From contig CAZHOS010000002.1 of the NCBI GenBank assembly GCA_964534605.1, positions 1-60,432 on the forward strand: a DNA stretch of 60,432 bases. The letters are read 5' to 3'. The stretch is from CAZHOS01 sp964534605. GTDB taxonomy: Bacteria; Patescibacteriota; Saccharimonadia; Saccharimonadales; VXPC01. This document shows positions 47,887 to 55,727 of the stretch, one piece after another (position 1 is the stretch's first letter; each line of letters opens with the position of its first letter). The notes below the pieces were generated by a model. That model was not told where the DNA came from. It did not search any database and saw only the letters and a list, made by a program, of their open reading frames with translations. Made by a program: the position numbers and the translations under genes.

Positions 47887-49884
47887 TTATAGCATATCTA
47901 GCAGGTCCTGCTCGGATATAACCTGGGTGCCATGCTTTTGGGCTTTGTCTAGCTTGCTCTTGCCTACTTTGCCGCCTGCGACCAAGTAGGTTGTACCTTT
48001 GCCAACGCTGTTCTGGAAGGCGCCGCCTAAGGCGCGTATCCGCTCGGCTGCTTGGTCGCGGCTCATGCTATCCAGGCTACCAGTTACGACAAAACTCTTA
48101 CCTTCTAGTGCGCCGCCCGAGGTGTCTTGGTATACGGGCTTAACCCCCAGTGCCTCGAACTGCTTCAAAAGTGCTAAATTGTCTGCGTCTGCGTACCAGG
48201 CCACAACAGAATCAGCCACTATCACCCCCACACCCTCTATTTCTTGCAGCTCTTCTAGACTGGCACGCCCAATAGCCTCCATAGATCCGTAGGCTGCGGC
48301 TAGATCTATGGCTGTCTGCTGGCCAACATGCCTAATACCTATGCCAAACAGAAATTTCTCCAGAGGAGGGTTCTTCTTCTCGGCTACAGCAGCAAGTAGG
48401 TTGTTGACGGACAAGTCGGCGAAGCGGTCCAGGTCGATCAGTGCGTCATATGTTAGGCCGTATATGTCGGCAGTAGTTGTTACTAGCTCGCTGTCGACCA
48501 GAGCGTCGACATTCTTTTGCCCCAACCCTTCGATATCTAGTGCTCCACGCGAACTGTAATGTGCCAAAGCTCGCTTGAGCACAGGCTTGCCACCACCAAC
48601 AACACGGTAAACAGCGTCGCCCTCTGGCCGCTCGAAGCTAAGGTCTGGGAAGCTAGCCTTTAGGCTGGTCGGGAAGTCGTAGAGCGCAGCATCCTTGGGG
48701 CGCAGATCCAGTATAACTCGCTCTACCTGGGGGATGATATCGCCAGCTTTATAGATAACGACTGTGTCCCCGATACGGATATCCTTGCGCTTGATCTCGT
48801 CAGCATTATGCAGGCTGGCATGCTGCACGGTTGTGCCGTCTACAAGCACAGGATCGAAAACCCCTACCGGTGTTACAGCTCCAGTGCGGCCGATTTGCAG
48901 CACGATGTCTTTTAAGATAGTTGTGGCTTCTTCGGCCGGATATTTGTAGGCTAGTGCTCCGCGTGGTGCCTTGCCAACTGTACCAAGATCAGAGAATACT
49001 TGGCGATCATTAATCTTAATAACCAAACCATCTGTGTTGTAGGGCAAATCTTCGCGCTTTTGCTCCCATATATCAATCTGGGCTTTAACGTCTTGTAGGC
49101 CGCTACACAGTTCTGCCTGTGCATTACGCGGCAGGCCTAGTTGGCTAAGGTAGTCGTAGACTTTGTCGTGGGTGCTTAGCAACTCCACCTGGTCTGGCTT
49201 TAGCAGTTCGTAGGCAATAAATGACAAGTTTCGATCGGCTACAAGCCGCGGATCCAGCTGGCGCATTGTGCCTGCCGCTAGGTTGCGTGGGTTGGCAAAG
49301 GTTGGCTGGCCTGCTGTCCGTCGCTGAGCATTTAGGTCGTCGAAGTCAGACTTGAACATCAATACTTCACCGCGCACTTCTAGCTCGCCGTCCAAGAGTT
49401 GTTTGGTCCCAGGGTTAGACGCCAGCTGCAACGGGATACTTTTGATCGTCCGAGCATTAAGGGTCACATCTTCCCCGCGCCGGCTGTCCCCCCGAGTAGC
49501 TGCACGCACTAAGCTGCCATCACGATAAAGCAGGCTGAGACCCAAGCCATCCATCTTTATGTCTGTAAAAAAGCTATGCTGCCCTGGGGCAAGCTTGGTA
49601 ACCCTAGCTAGCCATTCTTCTACCTCAACCATACTAAATGCATCGTTAATACTGATCATGGGTATCTGGTGCTCGACCTTACGAAAGCCATCCAGCGGCT
49701 CTGCCCCAACACGCTGTGTCGGCGACTGCTGGCTGATGAGCTCTGGATGCTTGAGCTCGATATCTTTGAGCTCGCGCATAAGGCCGTCGTAGATAGCGTC
49801 ACTGACCTGCGGATCATCCAGGGCGTAGTAGCTGTGACCATATTGCTGCAGCAGACTTAGAAGTTCGTTGTAGCGTTGCCTCAC
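47887..49884 (-). CDS. ligA: NAD-dependent DNA ligase
   Basis: This 665-residue enzyme has the full LigA layout: Ia domain (YYALDDPQVSDAIYDGLMRE near 18-37), the adenylation lysine in FTDIKMDGLGLSLLYRDG (KxDG motif, near 108-125), oligonucleotide-binding domain, HhH tandem (IEGLGQKNVDALVDSEL and LEELQEIEGVGVIVADSVV), and a C-terminal BRCT domain (GKSFVVTGSLDSMSRDQAAE near 590). The zinc-finger cysteines usually found before the HhH region are not evident: the region around residues 405-440 reads DLSFERPEGDAVYRVVGGGK, without cysteines. A GTG start follows AGGGGG. Its start overlaps the upstream membrane protein gene by 4 bases. Confidence 0.95.
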   Translation of the reverse strand: MRQRYNELLSLLQQYGHSYYALDDPQVSDAIYDGLMRELKDIELKHPELISQQSPTQRVGAEPLDGFRKVEHQIPMISINDAFSMVEVEEWLARVTKLAPGQHSFFTDIKMDGLGLSLLYRDGSLVRAATRGDSRRGEDVTLNARTIKSIPLQLASNPGTKQLLDGELEVRGEVLMFKSDFDDLNAQRRTAGQPTFANPRNLAAGTMRQLDPRLVADRNLSFIAYELLKPDQVELLSTHDKVYDYLSQLGLPRNAQAELCSGLQDVKAQIDIWEQKREDLPYNTDGLVIKINDRQVFSDLGTVGKAPRGALAYKYPAEEATTILKDIVLQIGRTGAVTPVGVFDPVLVDGTTVQHASLHNADEIKRKDIRIGDTVVIYKAGDIIPQVERVILDLRPKDAALYDFPTSLKASFPDLSFERPEGDAVYRVVGGGKPVLKRALAHYSSRGALDIEGLGQKNVDALVDSELVTTTADIYGLTYDALIDLDRFADLSVNNLLAAVAEKKNPPLEKFLFGIGIRHVGQQTAIDLAAAYGSMEAIGRASLEELQEIEGVGVIVADSVVAWYADADNLALLKQFEALGVKPVYQDTSGGALEGKSFVVTGSLDSMSRDQAAERIRALGGAFQNSVGKGTTYLVAGGKVGKSKLDKAQKHGTQVISEQDLLDML

Positions 49885-50807
49885 TTTAGTAGCCCCCTGT
49901 ACAGATTATAGATATAAAAGACGACATAGACGCTGAGCATAATACTAAGCCCGTACAGTGCGTACTCGGCCACCCGGGGTACAAATATTACTACTGGCAG
50001 TAGCAACGATAGTAGGACTACGCCCCAGACAATCGCCAAAGACAAGACATGCTTAAGTACTCCGTAACGACGGTACTTAACCAGCAACCCTGCTTGCTTA
50101 AGCGAAGCAACCGGCTGGGAACCAGGCAGACTAACAATCACCAGGGCAAAGATACTGGGGAGCACGAAGTATAGGGATATCGACATCAGACCAAGAATGA
50201 CGATAGCCACTGCTGCTCCCTCTAGATTCGATGCCAACAGATCCTCCTGGCTTACGACAGTACTAATAGTGCTAGCGATAAAGAGAGGTATTAACTGTAG
50301 CGCAATAACTAGCATGACCAGCCAAAAAGGCACTATCTGTGCCGGGCCGAAATACAATGCTTGCTTGACGCTATGACCAGGCGCCTTGTCCTCTGACTTT
50401 AGCTGGCGGATAAACCACAGTGTCGATAACAAAAATATGCTGGCAAAAAGTAACTGCAACAGCCCCTGCCTCTCGCTACCCAAAGCACCGGACAGCAGAA
50501 TGAGTTCGTTAACTTGGCGCAGACTTGTCTCGACCGCTCCGACACCACTACTACTAAGCGAATCGCCCAGTGCGCCGATGTCGATACCCGACTGCAGCCC
50601 ATTTACGAGCAAAAGATACAGTACCGTAAAGACGATACTTAGCCTGGCCAAGCTACGCCAATGTTCTTTGGCCTCGTTATACGTTGCACGGTGCACCTGT
50701 AGCGCTCCGGGAAGTTGCTTTTCTATGCGCTTTTCTAGCTTAAGCGCGCGGTAACCTTGGGATTTTTTACGTGCCTTGGCCTTAGCGGGTACTTTTTTAC
50801 TGGGCAT
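49881..50807 (-). CDS. Polytopic membrane protein, 308 residues
   Basis: The product has a basic N-terminus (KKVPAKAKARKKSQ) and about five hydrophobic helices (near 57-75, 121-139, 160-185, 200-232 and 255-300). The conserved-looking phrase SLPGSQPVASLKQAGLLVKY between helices may be cytoplasmic. I do not recognise a family; it resembles glycerophosphoryl-diester-type or DUF975-like integral membrane proteins only in outline. It is one base from htpX and overlaps ligA, forming lemA-htpX-this-ligA. Confidence 0.65.
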   Translation of the reverse strand: MPSKKVPAKAKARKKSQGYRALKLEKRIEKQLPGALQVHRATYNEAKEHWRSLARLSIVFTVLYLLLVNGLQSGIDIGALGDSLSSSGVGAVETSLRQVNELILLSGALGSERQGLLQLLFASIFLLSTLWFIRQLKSEDKAPGHSVKQALYFGPAQIVPFWLVMLVIALQLIPLFIASTISTVVSQEDLLASNLEGAAVAIVILGLMSISLYFVLPSIFALVIVSLPGSQPVASLKQAGLLVKYRRYGVLKHVLSLAIVWGVVLLSLLLPVVIFVPRVAEYALYGLSIMLSVYVVFYIYNLYRGLLK

Positions 50808-50808
50808 A

Positions 50809-51732
50809 TTAGAAGCCCTTAGATTCCAAGCCTCGTAGTTTGGCTATACGGTCTTCGACTGGTGGGTGGGTGCTAAAGAACTTGGCCAAAGATTTACCCG
50901 TAAGCGGGTTCTTGAAGTGCTTGTCTGACAATGGGTTTGCAAAGAATAAGTGCGCAGTTGAGGAGTTCTGTTTGCGTGTAGTTGAACCTTGAGCGGCGAT
51001 CTTTTCTAACGCACTAGCCAGCCCTTCTGGGTAACGAGTCGTCTGTGCGCCAGTTGCATCGGCCAAGTACTCGCGGCGGCGCGATATAGCCAGCTGGATC
51101 ATCTTGGCGGCAAGCGGCGCTAGTATAGCTGCAGCTATGACACCGATAATTATCACTGCGTTGCCTCCATTTCGGTCATTGTTTCGATTGCCCGACAAGC
51201 CACCCCAAAAGAATGATCGTAGCAGCAGATCAGCCGTAATGCTTACGACAGACACTAGCGCAAAGGCAATCATACTTACCCTAATATCCCGGTTTTCTAC
51301 ATGTCCTAATTCGTGGGCCATGACGCCCTCTAGTTCTTGCTTATCAAGAGAGTTAATAAGCCCAGTCGTTGCCGCTACAACTGCGTGCTGGGGGTCGCGC
51401 CCTGTTGCAAATGCATTCAGTGCTGGGTCCTCGATAATGTAGACTTTTGGCATCGGCATGCCGCGAGTTATGGCCAGGTTCTCTACGATACGGTAAAGCT
51501 CGGGGGCAGTACGCCGATCAACCTCTCTGGCACCGTTTATAGACAGGGCGAGTTTAGAGCTAGCAAAATAGCTCCAGAGCGCATAGCCAACCGAAAATAT
51601 AACCGCAAAGATGGTTATCTGAAAGCTGCCGTACGCCGCGCCCCCCAGATAAGCTAGTGCGCCAACAACCGCGAAGAAGCCTGTAAACAGGCCCCAGGTT
51701 TTGCGGTTATTGGCTGCTATCTGTTGTTCCAC
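50809..51732 (-). CDS. htpX: HtpX-like zinc metalloprotease (M48)
   Basis: This 307-residue protein has two N-terminal membrane helices (about 13-33 and 39-57). The M48 active site is MAHELGHVENRD (His140, Glu141, His144), and the third zinc ligand is probably Glu in SRRREYLADATGA near 221. Two further helices lie between (about 155-172 and 182-205). HtpX degrades misfolded membrane proteins. The gene starts at a GTG 19 bases after lemA; the lemA-htpX pair is common in bacteria. Confidence 0.92.
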   Translation of the reverse strand: MEQQIAANNRKTWGLFTGFFAVVGALAYLGGAAYGSFQITIFAVIFSVGYALWSYFASSKLALSINGAREVDRRTAPELYRIVENLAITRGMPMPKVYIIEDPALNAFATGRDPQHAVVAATTGLINSLDKQELEGVMAHELGHVENRDIRVSMIAFALVSVVSITADLLLRSFFWGGLSGNRNNDRNGGNAVIIIGVIAAAILAPLAAKMIQLAISRRREYLADATGAQTTRYPEGLASALEKIAAQGSTTRKQNSSTAHLFFANPLSDKHFKNPLTGKSLAKFFSTHPPVEDRIAKLRGLESKGF

Positions 51733-51751
51733 GGGCTATTGACCGTTTAGG

Positions 51752-52324
51752 CTAAAACTTAACTTCGACTCGCTGCTCGACTGTTGCGCGGTCCTCGACC
51801 TCGAAGAATTCTTTGTCGTCTTTAAACCCAAATAGTCCAGCTACGATGTTAGTTGGAAATACACGCAGCTTGTCCAGGTAGTTACGGACAGAGCTGTTGT
51901 AGAGTCGGCGTGATGCCTGGATCTTGTCCTCGGTATCGACGAGCTCGTTCTGTAGTTGTAGGAAGTTCTGGTTAGCTTTAAGGTCTGGGTAAGCCTCGGC
52001 AAGTGCAAATAGCTTGTTTAGTGTGCCCTCTAGCATGTTCTGGGCTTTGCCGGTCGCAGCAACGCCTTGAGCAGACATTGCCGAGTTACGGGCGCTAATA
52101 ACGGCGTCGAGTGTTTCTTTCTCGTGCTTGGCGTAACCCTTTACGGTCTCTATCAAGTTGGGTATAAGGTCGTAGCGCCTTTTAAGCTGTACGGTGATGT
52201 CGCTCCAGGCTTCTTCGACACGGTTGCGCGCACGGACCAAGCCGTTGTACATTGCTCCGAGTATAAACACCAACGCTATGACTGCGATGACTAAGATTAT
52301 TAAAATTTCCATAGATTCCTCCAC
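51752..52324 (-). CDS. lemA: LemA family protein
   Basis: This 190-residue protein has one N-terminal membrane helix (about 6-24) followed by the helical LemA domain with family phrases NRVEEAWSDITVQLKRRYDL (near 34-53), IPNLIETVKGYAKHEKETLD, LQNELVDTEDKIQASRRLYN near 125-144 and LRVFPTNIVAGLFGF. Its biochemical role is unsettled; it is usually co-transcribed with htpX. A TATAAT lies about 30 bases upstream of the ATG and GGAGG precedes it, so this is a leadered gene. Confidence 0.93.
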   Translation of the reverse strand: MEESMEILIILVIAVIALVFILGAMYNGLVRARNRVEEAWSDITVQLKRRYDLIPNLIETVKGYAKHEKETLDAVISARNSAMSAQGVAATGKAQNMLEGTLNKLFALAEAYPDLKANQNFLQLQNELVDTEDKIQASRRLYNSSVRNYLDKLRVFPTNIVAGLFGFKDDKEFFEVEDRATVEQRVEVKF

Positions 52325-52471
52325 TACTTTGTGTACTTAAACTATATTATAGCAAATTTTAGCCTGCCTTCGCTTTGATTACATCCTTTTAAAAACTCCT
52401 CAGACAGATTGCCCCGGTGTCCGCTAAAGTCTGCTGTCTAGAGCTAGGCGCAATGATGGCCCAGCAAATAC

Positions 52472-52498
52472 AAAAATACCCCAATCGGGGGTATTTTT
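52472..52498 (-). terminator. Terminator after the tRNA-Leu-linked structured element
   Basis: AAAAATACCCC pairs with GGGGTATTTTT over 11 positions around a 5-base loop. On the minus strand it follows the 3' end of the structured element at 52508-52645. Confidence 0.85.
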
Positions 52499-52500
52499 AT

Positions 52501-52645
52501 GGTGCGCGAGGAGGGACTTGCCTACGTTCCGCAGGCCCGAAACTTCGTGATATCAAGCAAGCTTGATTCAGAAGGTTTCCTTGCGAAGTGCCACTGGCAC
52601 TTCTCACCCGCAAGCCCTTCGGGTTTCGGATTCAAACCCCTCCTC
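52501..52645 (-). ncRNA. Candidate multibranched RNA ending in a tRNA-Leu-like 3' end
   Basis: On the minus strand GAGGAGGGGTTTG (52645-52633) pairs with CAAGTCCCTCCTC (52520-52508) over 13 positions, including two G-U pairs. Inside are a CTTGC/GCAAG arm capped by GAAGTGCC with GGCACTTC, an arm with ATCAAG and CTTGAT, and GCCTGCG with CGTAGGC around GAA. Wobble pairs exist only on the minus strand (A-C mismatches on plus), which fixes the likely transcript. The 3' end continues GCGCACCA like tRNA-Leu and a terminator follows. It lies beyond the tRNA-Leu terminator, so it probably needs its own promoter or read-through. Expression unproven. Confidence 0.5.
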
Positions 52646-52650
52646 CCAAT

Positions 52651-52679
52651 AAAAAACACCTCCTAAGGAGATGTTTTTT
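52651..52679 (-). terminator. Terminator immediately after tRNA-Leu
   Basis: AAAAAACATCTCC pairs throughout with GGAGGTGTTTTTT on the minus strand (one T-G wobble) around TTA, directly after the tRNA CCA end. Confidence 0.85.
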
Positions 52680-52680
52680 A

Positions 52681-52767
52681 TGGTGCGCGAGGAGGGACTT
52701 GAACCCTCAAGCCCGATTGGGCCGCAGATTTTAAGTCTACTGCGTATACCAATTCCGCCACTCGCGC
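52681..52767 (-). tRNA. tRNA-Leu (TAA anticodon)
   Basis: The acceptor GCGCGAG pairs with CTCGCGC. The anticodon stem GTAGA pairs with TCTGC around CTTAAAA (anticodon TAA). A long variable arm (GCGGCCCAATCGGGCTT) marks a class II tRNA, the T-arm is GAGGG around TTCAAGT with CCCTC, and CCA is encoded. It reads UUA and UUG. Confidence 0.97.
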
Positions 52768-52837
52768 TTAATGCCATTCTACCTAAAGGCTCAACATGAG
52801 TCGACCATAATATTTGAACTGCAAAACTTTTATGAGT

Positions 52838-52843
52838 TATGAT
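52838..52843 (+). promoter_or_regulatory. -10 element, leaderless type
   Basis: TATGAT ends 6 bases before the ATG at 52850 of the HNH gene; no Shine-Dalgarno sequence lies between. Confidence 0.5.
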
Positions 52844-52849
52844 GGACCC

Positions 52850-53302
52850 ATGAAGATATGCACTAGGTGCAAAGTTAATCAGCCAAACACAAGCTACTAC
52901 TTTAAAAATAAAGCAAAGGGGTGGCTGCACTCTCAATGTAAAGACTGCTATGCCGAGAGGAGAAAAGAATATTATAGAGAGCACTATTCTAAATATGGAG
53001 ATAACTACAGGAAAAGAGCCAGGTTAAGAAAGAAAACCATCAAAACGGAAAGACAAGACAGGCTCTATGCATATCTACAAGATAAATCTTGCGAGCATTG
53101 CGGCATTAGTGACATAAGAGTACTGGACTTAGATCATGTAAATCCATCAGAAAAAGAATTTTCAATAACTAGAGCGATAAATGATGGCTATTCTTGGGAA
53201 ACAATATTAAAAGAGATAAAAAAATGTAGAATATTATGCGCAAACTGCCACCGCATAGTAACAGCCAAGCAATTCAATTGGAGGAAGGCGGAGTTTAGGT
53301 AA
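52850..53302 (+). CDS. HNH endonuclease with N-terminal zinc ribbon
   Basis: This protein of about 150 residues begins MKICTRCKVNQPNTSYYFKN with CxxC, and a second pair CKDC follows near 29-32, forming a zinc ribbon. A basic coiled helix leads to the HNH core: CEHCG, LDLDHVNPSEKEFS (Asp-His) and RILCANCHRIVTAKQFNW. HNH proteins of this size are often homing or phage-type nucleases. The gene is clearly AT-richer than its neighbours and sits alone between tRNA-Leu and tRNA-Cys next to a duplicated tRNA end, so recent acquisition is likely. Confidence 0.88.
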   Translation: MKICTRCKVNQPNTSYYFKNKAKGWLHSQCKDCYAERRKEYYREHYSKYGDNYRKRARLRKKTIKTERQDRLYAYLQDKSCEHCGISDIRVLDLDHVNPSEKEFSITRAINDGYSWETILKEIKKCRILCANCHRIVTAKQFNWRKAEFR

Positions 53303-53385
53303 GACCCTGAATCCGTAAAAGGTTTTTTTAGCGCGGCCACTTGATTGCCAGATTTATGGCTTGGGGATCGTCTTCGATTACGACG

Positions 53386-53459
53386 TGGAGGTGCGTACCG
53401 GATTTGAACCGGTGTAGCAGCTTTTGCAGAGCTGTGCCTAACCACTCGGCCAACGCACC
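53386..53459 (-). tRNA. tRNA-Cys (GCA anticodon)
   Basis: The acceptor GGTGCGT pairs with ACGCACC. The anticodon loop contains GCA within AGCTCTGCAAAAGCT, the T-arm is ACCGG around TTCAAAT with CCGGT, the discriminator base is T as usual for tRNA-Cys, and CCA is encoded. Confidence 0.95.
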
Positions 53460-53536
53460 ATGTTAGTGTTGAGCAGCAGGATAACTTGCATTCGCTCGCT
53501 AAACATTCTAGCACCAATTATAGGGTTATGGGGGAA

Positions 53537-54361
53537 TTATGACCTGTTTTGGCCAGGTGCACTCGTCCTGCCTCGCCCATTTCCTTCTTCAGAGCTTGTT
53601 GTGTCTTCTTCGTCACTGCTATCCGTATCTGGACTGTTGCCAGTAGCAGGGGCGGCATCGTCGGTTTCTTCTTCGGCCTCCGATGCTGGGTCTTCGTCTA
53701 CCGGGTCTTCCTGCTCAGCGGAGTCGTCTGTAGGGTCTTCGTCTGTCGAGTCTTCTTCCTCTGGGTCTTCATCGACGGGGTCTTCTAGCTCTGATTCGTC
53801 TTGCTCCTCGGCCTCTTCATCGGTGGGAGTATCATCCGCTGGCTCGTCTTCTTGGTCTGGCTCCGTCTCGTCTTCTGGAGCATCTTCTGCCGGGTCTTCG
53901 TCAGACTCTTCGTCCGCGTCGTCTTGGCTTAGATCTATAAACTCACCGTCTAGTGTTGTTGCCCCGGCAACCTCGGTAATAACCTCTGCGGGATCTTCTT
54001 CTAGGGCTTCTCCGTCCAGTAGCGCCAGTCCACTTAGTGCGTCGTATAATAAGGTATCGCCGCTCTGCAAGGCTACGACATAAACCGCCTGCCCTCTAAA
54101 GCGACCCAGCTCTATACCCACAACGCCTTCGACGCCATCCGCACGCAGGCTGGCGCGAATATCAGACAACGGCACAATCCCCTCCAGTATGTCTGGCTGA
54201 TCGGTCAGATCCTCGGTAACAACAGCCGGCTCCTGTACATCATGTGTGCTCTGAGCCTTCTTGACCCCAAAATACCAGACACCCAATATAGCTACTGCCA
54301 GCACCGCAAAAAACGGTGTTCGCAAATCCTGCTTCGTAAATTCCCTCATATTCATTTTCAC
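53537..54361 (-). CDS. Membrane-anchored PepSY-like protein with very acidic tail
   Basis: This 274-residue protein has an N-terminal membrane helix (about 15-31) and a small PepSY-like domain: SDIRASLRADGVEGVVGIEL near 65-84, AVYVVALQSGDTLLYDALSG near 91-110. The remaining 130 residues are dominated by Asp and Glu with Pro, Ser and Thr (for example EEDPAEDAPEDETEPDQEDE), ending in a short Gly/Arg-rich tip. PepSY domains inhibit peptidases or bind metals outside the cell. The acidic tail could bind calcium or other cations. Start choice between two nearby ATGs is uncertain. Confidence 0.65.
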   Translation of the reverse strand: MKMNMREFTKQDLRTPFFAVLAVAILGVWYFGVKKAQSTHDVQEPAVVTEDLTDQPDILEGIVPLSDIRASLRADGVEGVVGIELGRFRGQAVYVVALQSGDTLLYDALSGLALLDGEALEEDPAEVITEVAGATTLDGEFIDLSQDDADEESDEDPAEDAPEDETEPDQEDEPADDTPTDEEAEEQDESELEDPVDEDPEEEDSTDEDPTDDSAEQEDPVDEDPASEAEEETDDAAPATGNSPDTDSSDEEDTTSSEEGNGRGRTSAPGQNRS

Positions 54362-54444
54362 TTTACATGCACCTTAGCAACGACTCAAGCATGAGCGTTT
54401 TCGATAATTGTATGCATACCTTTCATTTAAGTAGTTAGTAATTT

Positions 54445-55287
54445 TTACTGCAGTGGAATATTAAACACTGAATCGCCGCCGCCAAGAAATTGCGGCAGCT
54501 CGCCGTTCCATTTATCGATTGCTTCTTTTTGCAAGAAGAGCGGGCTGAGTGTCTCGGCCTGCACCTGCTGTGCCTCGGCATCGGTACGTGCTGCATCTAG
54601 GTTAAAGAGTGCTCGCTGGGCGTTTTGCTCGGCGATCTGCTTGTCTTCGATAGCTCTGGTAAATGTCTCTGAGAATTCGAAGTTAGTAATAGACAGCTCG
54701 TCGACAATAATGCCAAACTCGCCGAGGCGCTCGGCCAGTAGCGACTGGGCGTCTTCTTTGACCTCGGCGCGCTGGGTGATCAACTCGCTAGCCGAGAACT
54801 TGGCACTCGAAGCCTTAAACACCTCTTGTACAGCCGGGGTAATTAGCTTTATCTGGTAGTCCTGCCCTATTGTCTGGTGGATATCCTTGATTCGTCCGGC
54901 CTCGAGGCGATAGTTAAGGGTTAGTGTCGAGTTAACATCCTGAAGATCCCTGGAAGAACTGCGAGCCTCCTCGGTTTCTTTCTGAATCTTGATGTCGTAG
55001 ATGGCTACTTGCTCGACCCCAAATGGCCAGACCAAATGGGCACCTTCTGGCAGCTCGCGGCCAGTGACTTTACCAAGGCGTGTAACAACGCCTATCTCGC
55101 CCGTGTCTACAAATCGGATGGATGACAAAGCTAGTATTAGCAGCAAGCTCGCTAGAATAATGCCGCCTATTACCTTGCCCTTCGGCGTACTTGGTCCACT
55201 CTGTTTTACTCTGGCCTTAGCCTTGACCGGCTCGGCCTTTTGGGCGTCGTTCATTATCCGGGCAAAGTCCTTTAGAAAGTCTCGCAT
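54445..55287 (-). CDS. SPFH / prohibitin-like membrane protein
   Basis: This 280-residue protein has one membrane helix (about 36-56), then the SPFH (band 7) domain: GEIGVVTRLGKVTGRELPEG near 67-86, VWPFGVEQVAIYDIKIQKET, LNYRLEAGRIKDIHQTIGQ near 126-144, and a helical C-terminal region (AIEDKQIAEQNAQRALFNLD near 210-229) rich in Ala, Glu and Gln. Such proteins form large membrane-bound assemblies that organise lipids or regulate FtsH-type proteases. GCGAGGAGA precedes the ATG. It is transcribed alone. Confidence 0.9.
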   Translation of the reverse strand: MRDFLKDFARIMNDAQKAEPVKAKARVKQSGPSTPKGKVIGGIILASLLLILALSSIRFVDTGEIGVVTRLGKVTGRELPEGAHLVWPFGVEQVAIYDIKIQKETEEARSSSRDLQDVNSTLTLNYRLEAGRIKDIHQTIGQDYQIKLITPAVQEVFKASSAKFSASELITQRAEVKEDAQSLLAERLGEFGIIVDELSITNFEFSETFTRAIEDKQIAEQNAQRALFNLDAARTDAEAQQVQAETLSPLFLQKEAIDKWNGELPQFLGGGDSVFNIPLQ

Positions 55288-55382
55288 GTTGTGTCTCCTC
55301 GCAGTTTCGTGTCTTTATTATACCAAATGGACTTTTTGGTAGCTGTTATAATTGTCATTACAACTTTAAAGAGGCAAACTCC

Positions 55383-55727
55383 ATGAAAAAATTCATAATA
55401 CTCTACTACTCACCAGCCGGCGCAATGCAAAAGATGCAGACCTCTGCACCAGACATCATGCAGGCTGAGATGGATAAGTGGATGGCTTGGTTTAAGGGTC
55501 TCGGCGACAAGGTTGTTGACATGGGCGAGATGCTAGCAGGTAGCGCAAGCCTTACCTCCGAAGGCTGGGGCGACACCGGCGCGGATAGCCCAACTGGCTA
55601 CTCTATTATTCAGGCAGACGATTTAGCTGCAGCCAAAGAACTCGTTGCCGACCACCCACATATCGGCTGGTTCGAAGGCTGTCGTGTGGACGTGTTTGAA
55701 CAAGTGGTCATGCCAGAGAATGCCTAG
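55383..55727 (+). CDS. YCII-related (DGPF) domain protein
   Basis: This 114-residue protein begins MKKFIILYYSPAGAMQKMQT and contains WMAWFKGLGDKVVDMGEML and SPTGYSIIQADDLAAAKELV, ending GWFEGCRVDVFEQV. These match the YCII/DGPF-type dimeric alpha/beta barrel family, seen near sigma factors and in PhnB-like contexts; enzymatic role is unclear. A TATAAT lies at 55347-55352 and GAGG precedes the ATG, giving a leadered mRNA. The stop overlaps the convergent HEAT-repeat gene by 4 bases. Confidence 0.82.
   Translation: MKKFIILYYSPAGAMQKMQTSAPDIMQAEMDKWMAWFKGLGDKVVDMGEMLAGSASLTSEGWGDTGADSPTGYSIIQADDLAAAKELVADHPHIGWFEGCRVDVFEQVVMPENA

Larger units (their letters stand above)
52494..52701. repeat. 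27-base direct repeat: tRNA-Leu 3' end and flank duplicated
   Basis: Bases 52494-52520 and 52675-52701 are identical. The repeat covers the T-run of a terminator, the CCA end, the acceptor 3' strand and part of the T-arm of tRNA-Leu. Such duplications of a tRNA 3' end are typical of integration sites, though duplication with the neighbouring terminator could also arise by local copying. Confidence 0.8.

Noticed and set aside
53460..54083. A 207-residue Ser-rich frame on the plus strand
   Set aside because: It is antisense to the Asp/Glu-rich tail of the minus-strand PepSY-like protein, where GAx codons read as Ser on the other strand.
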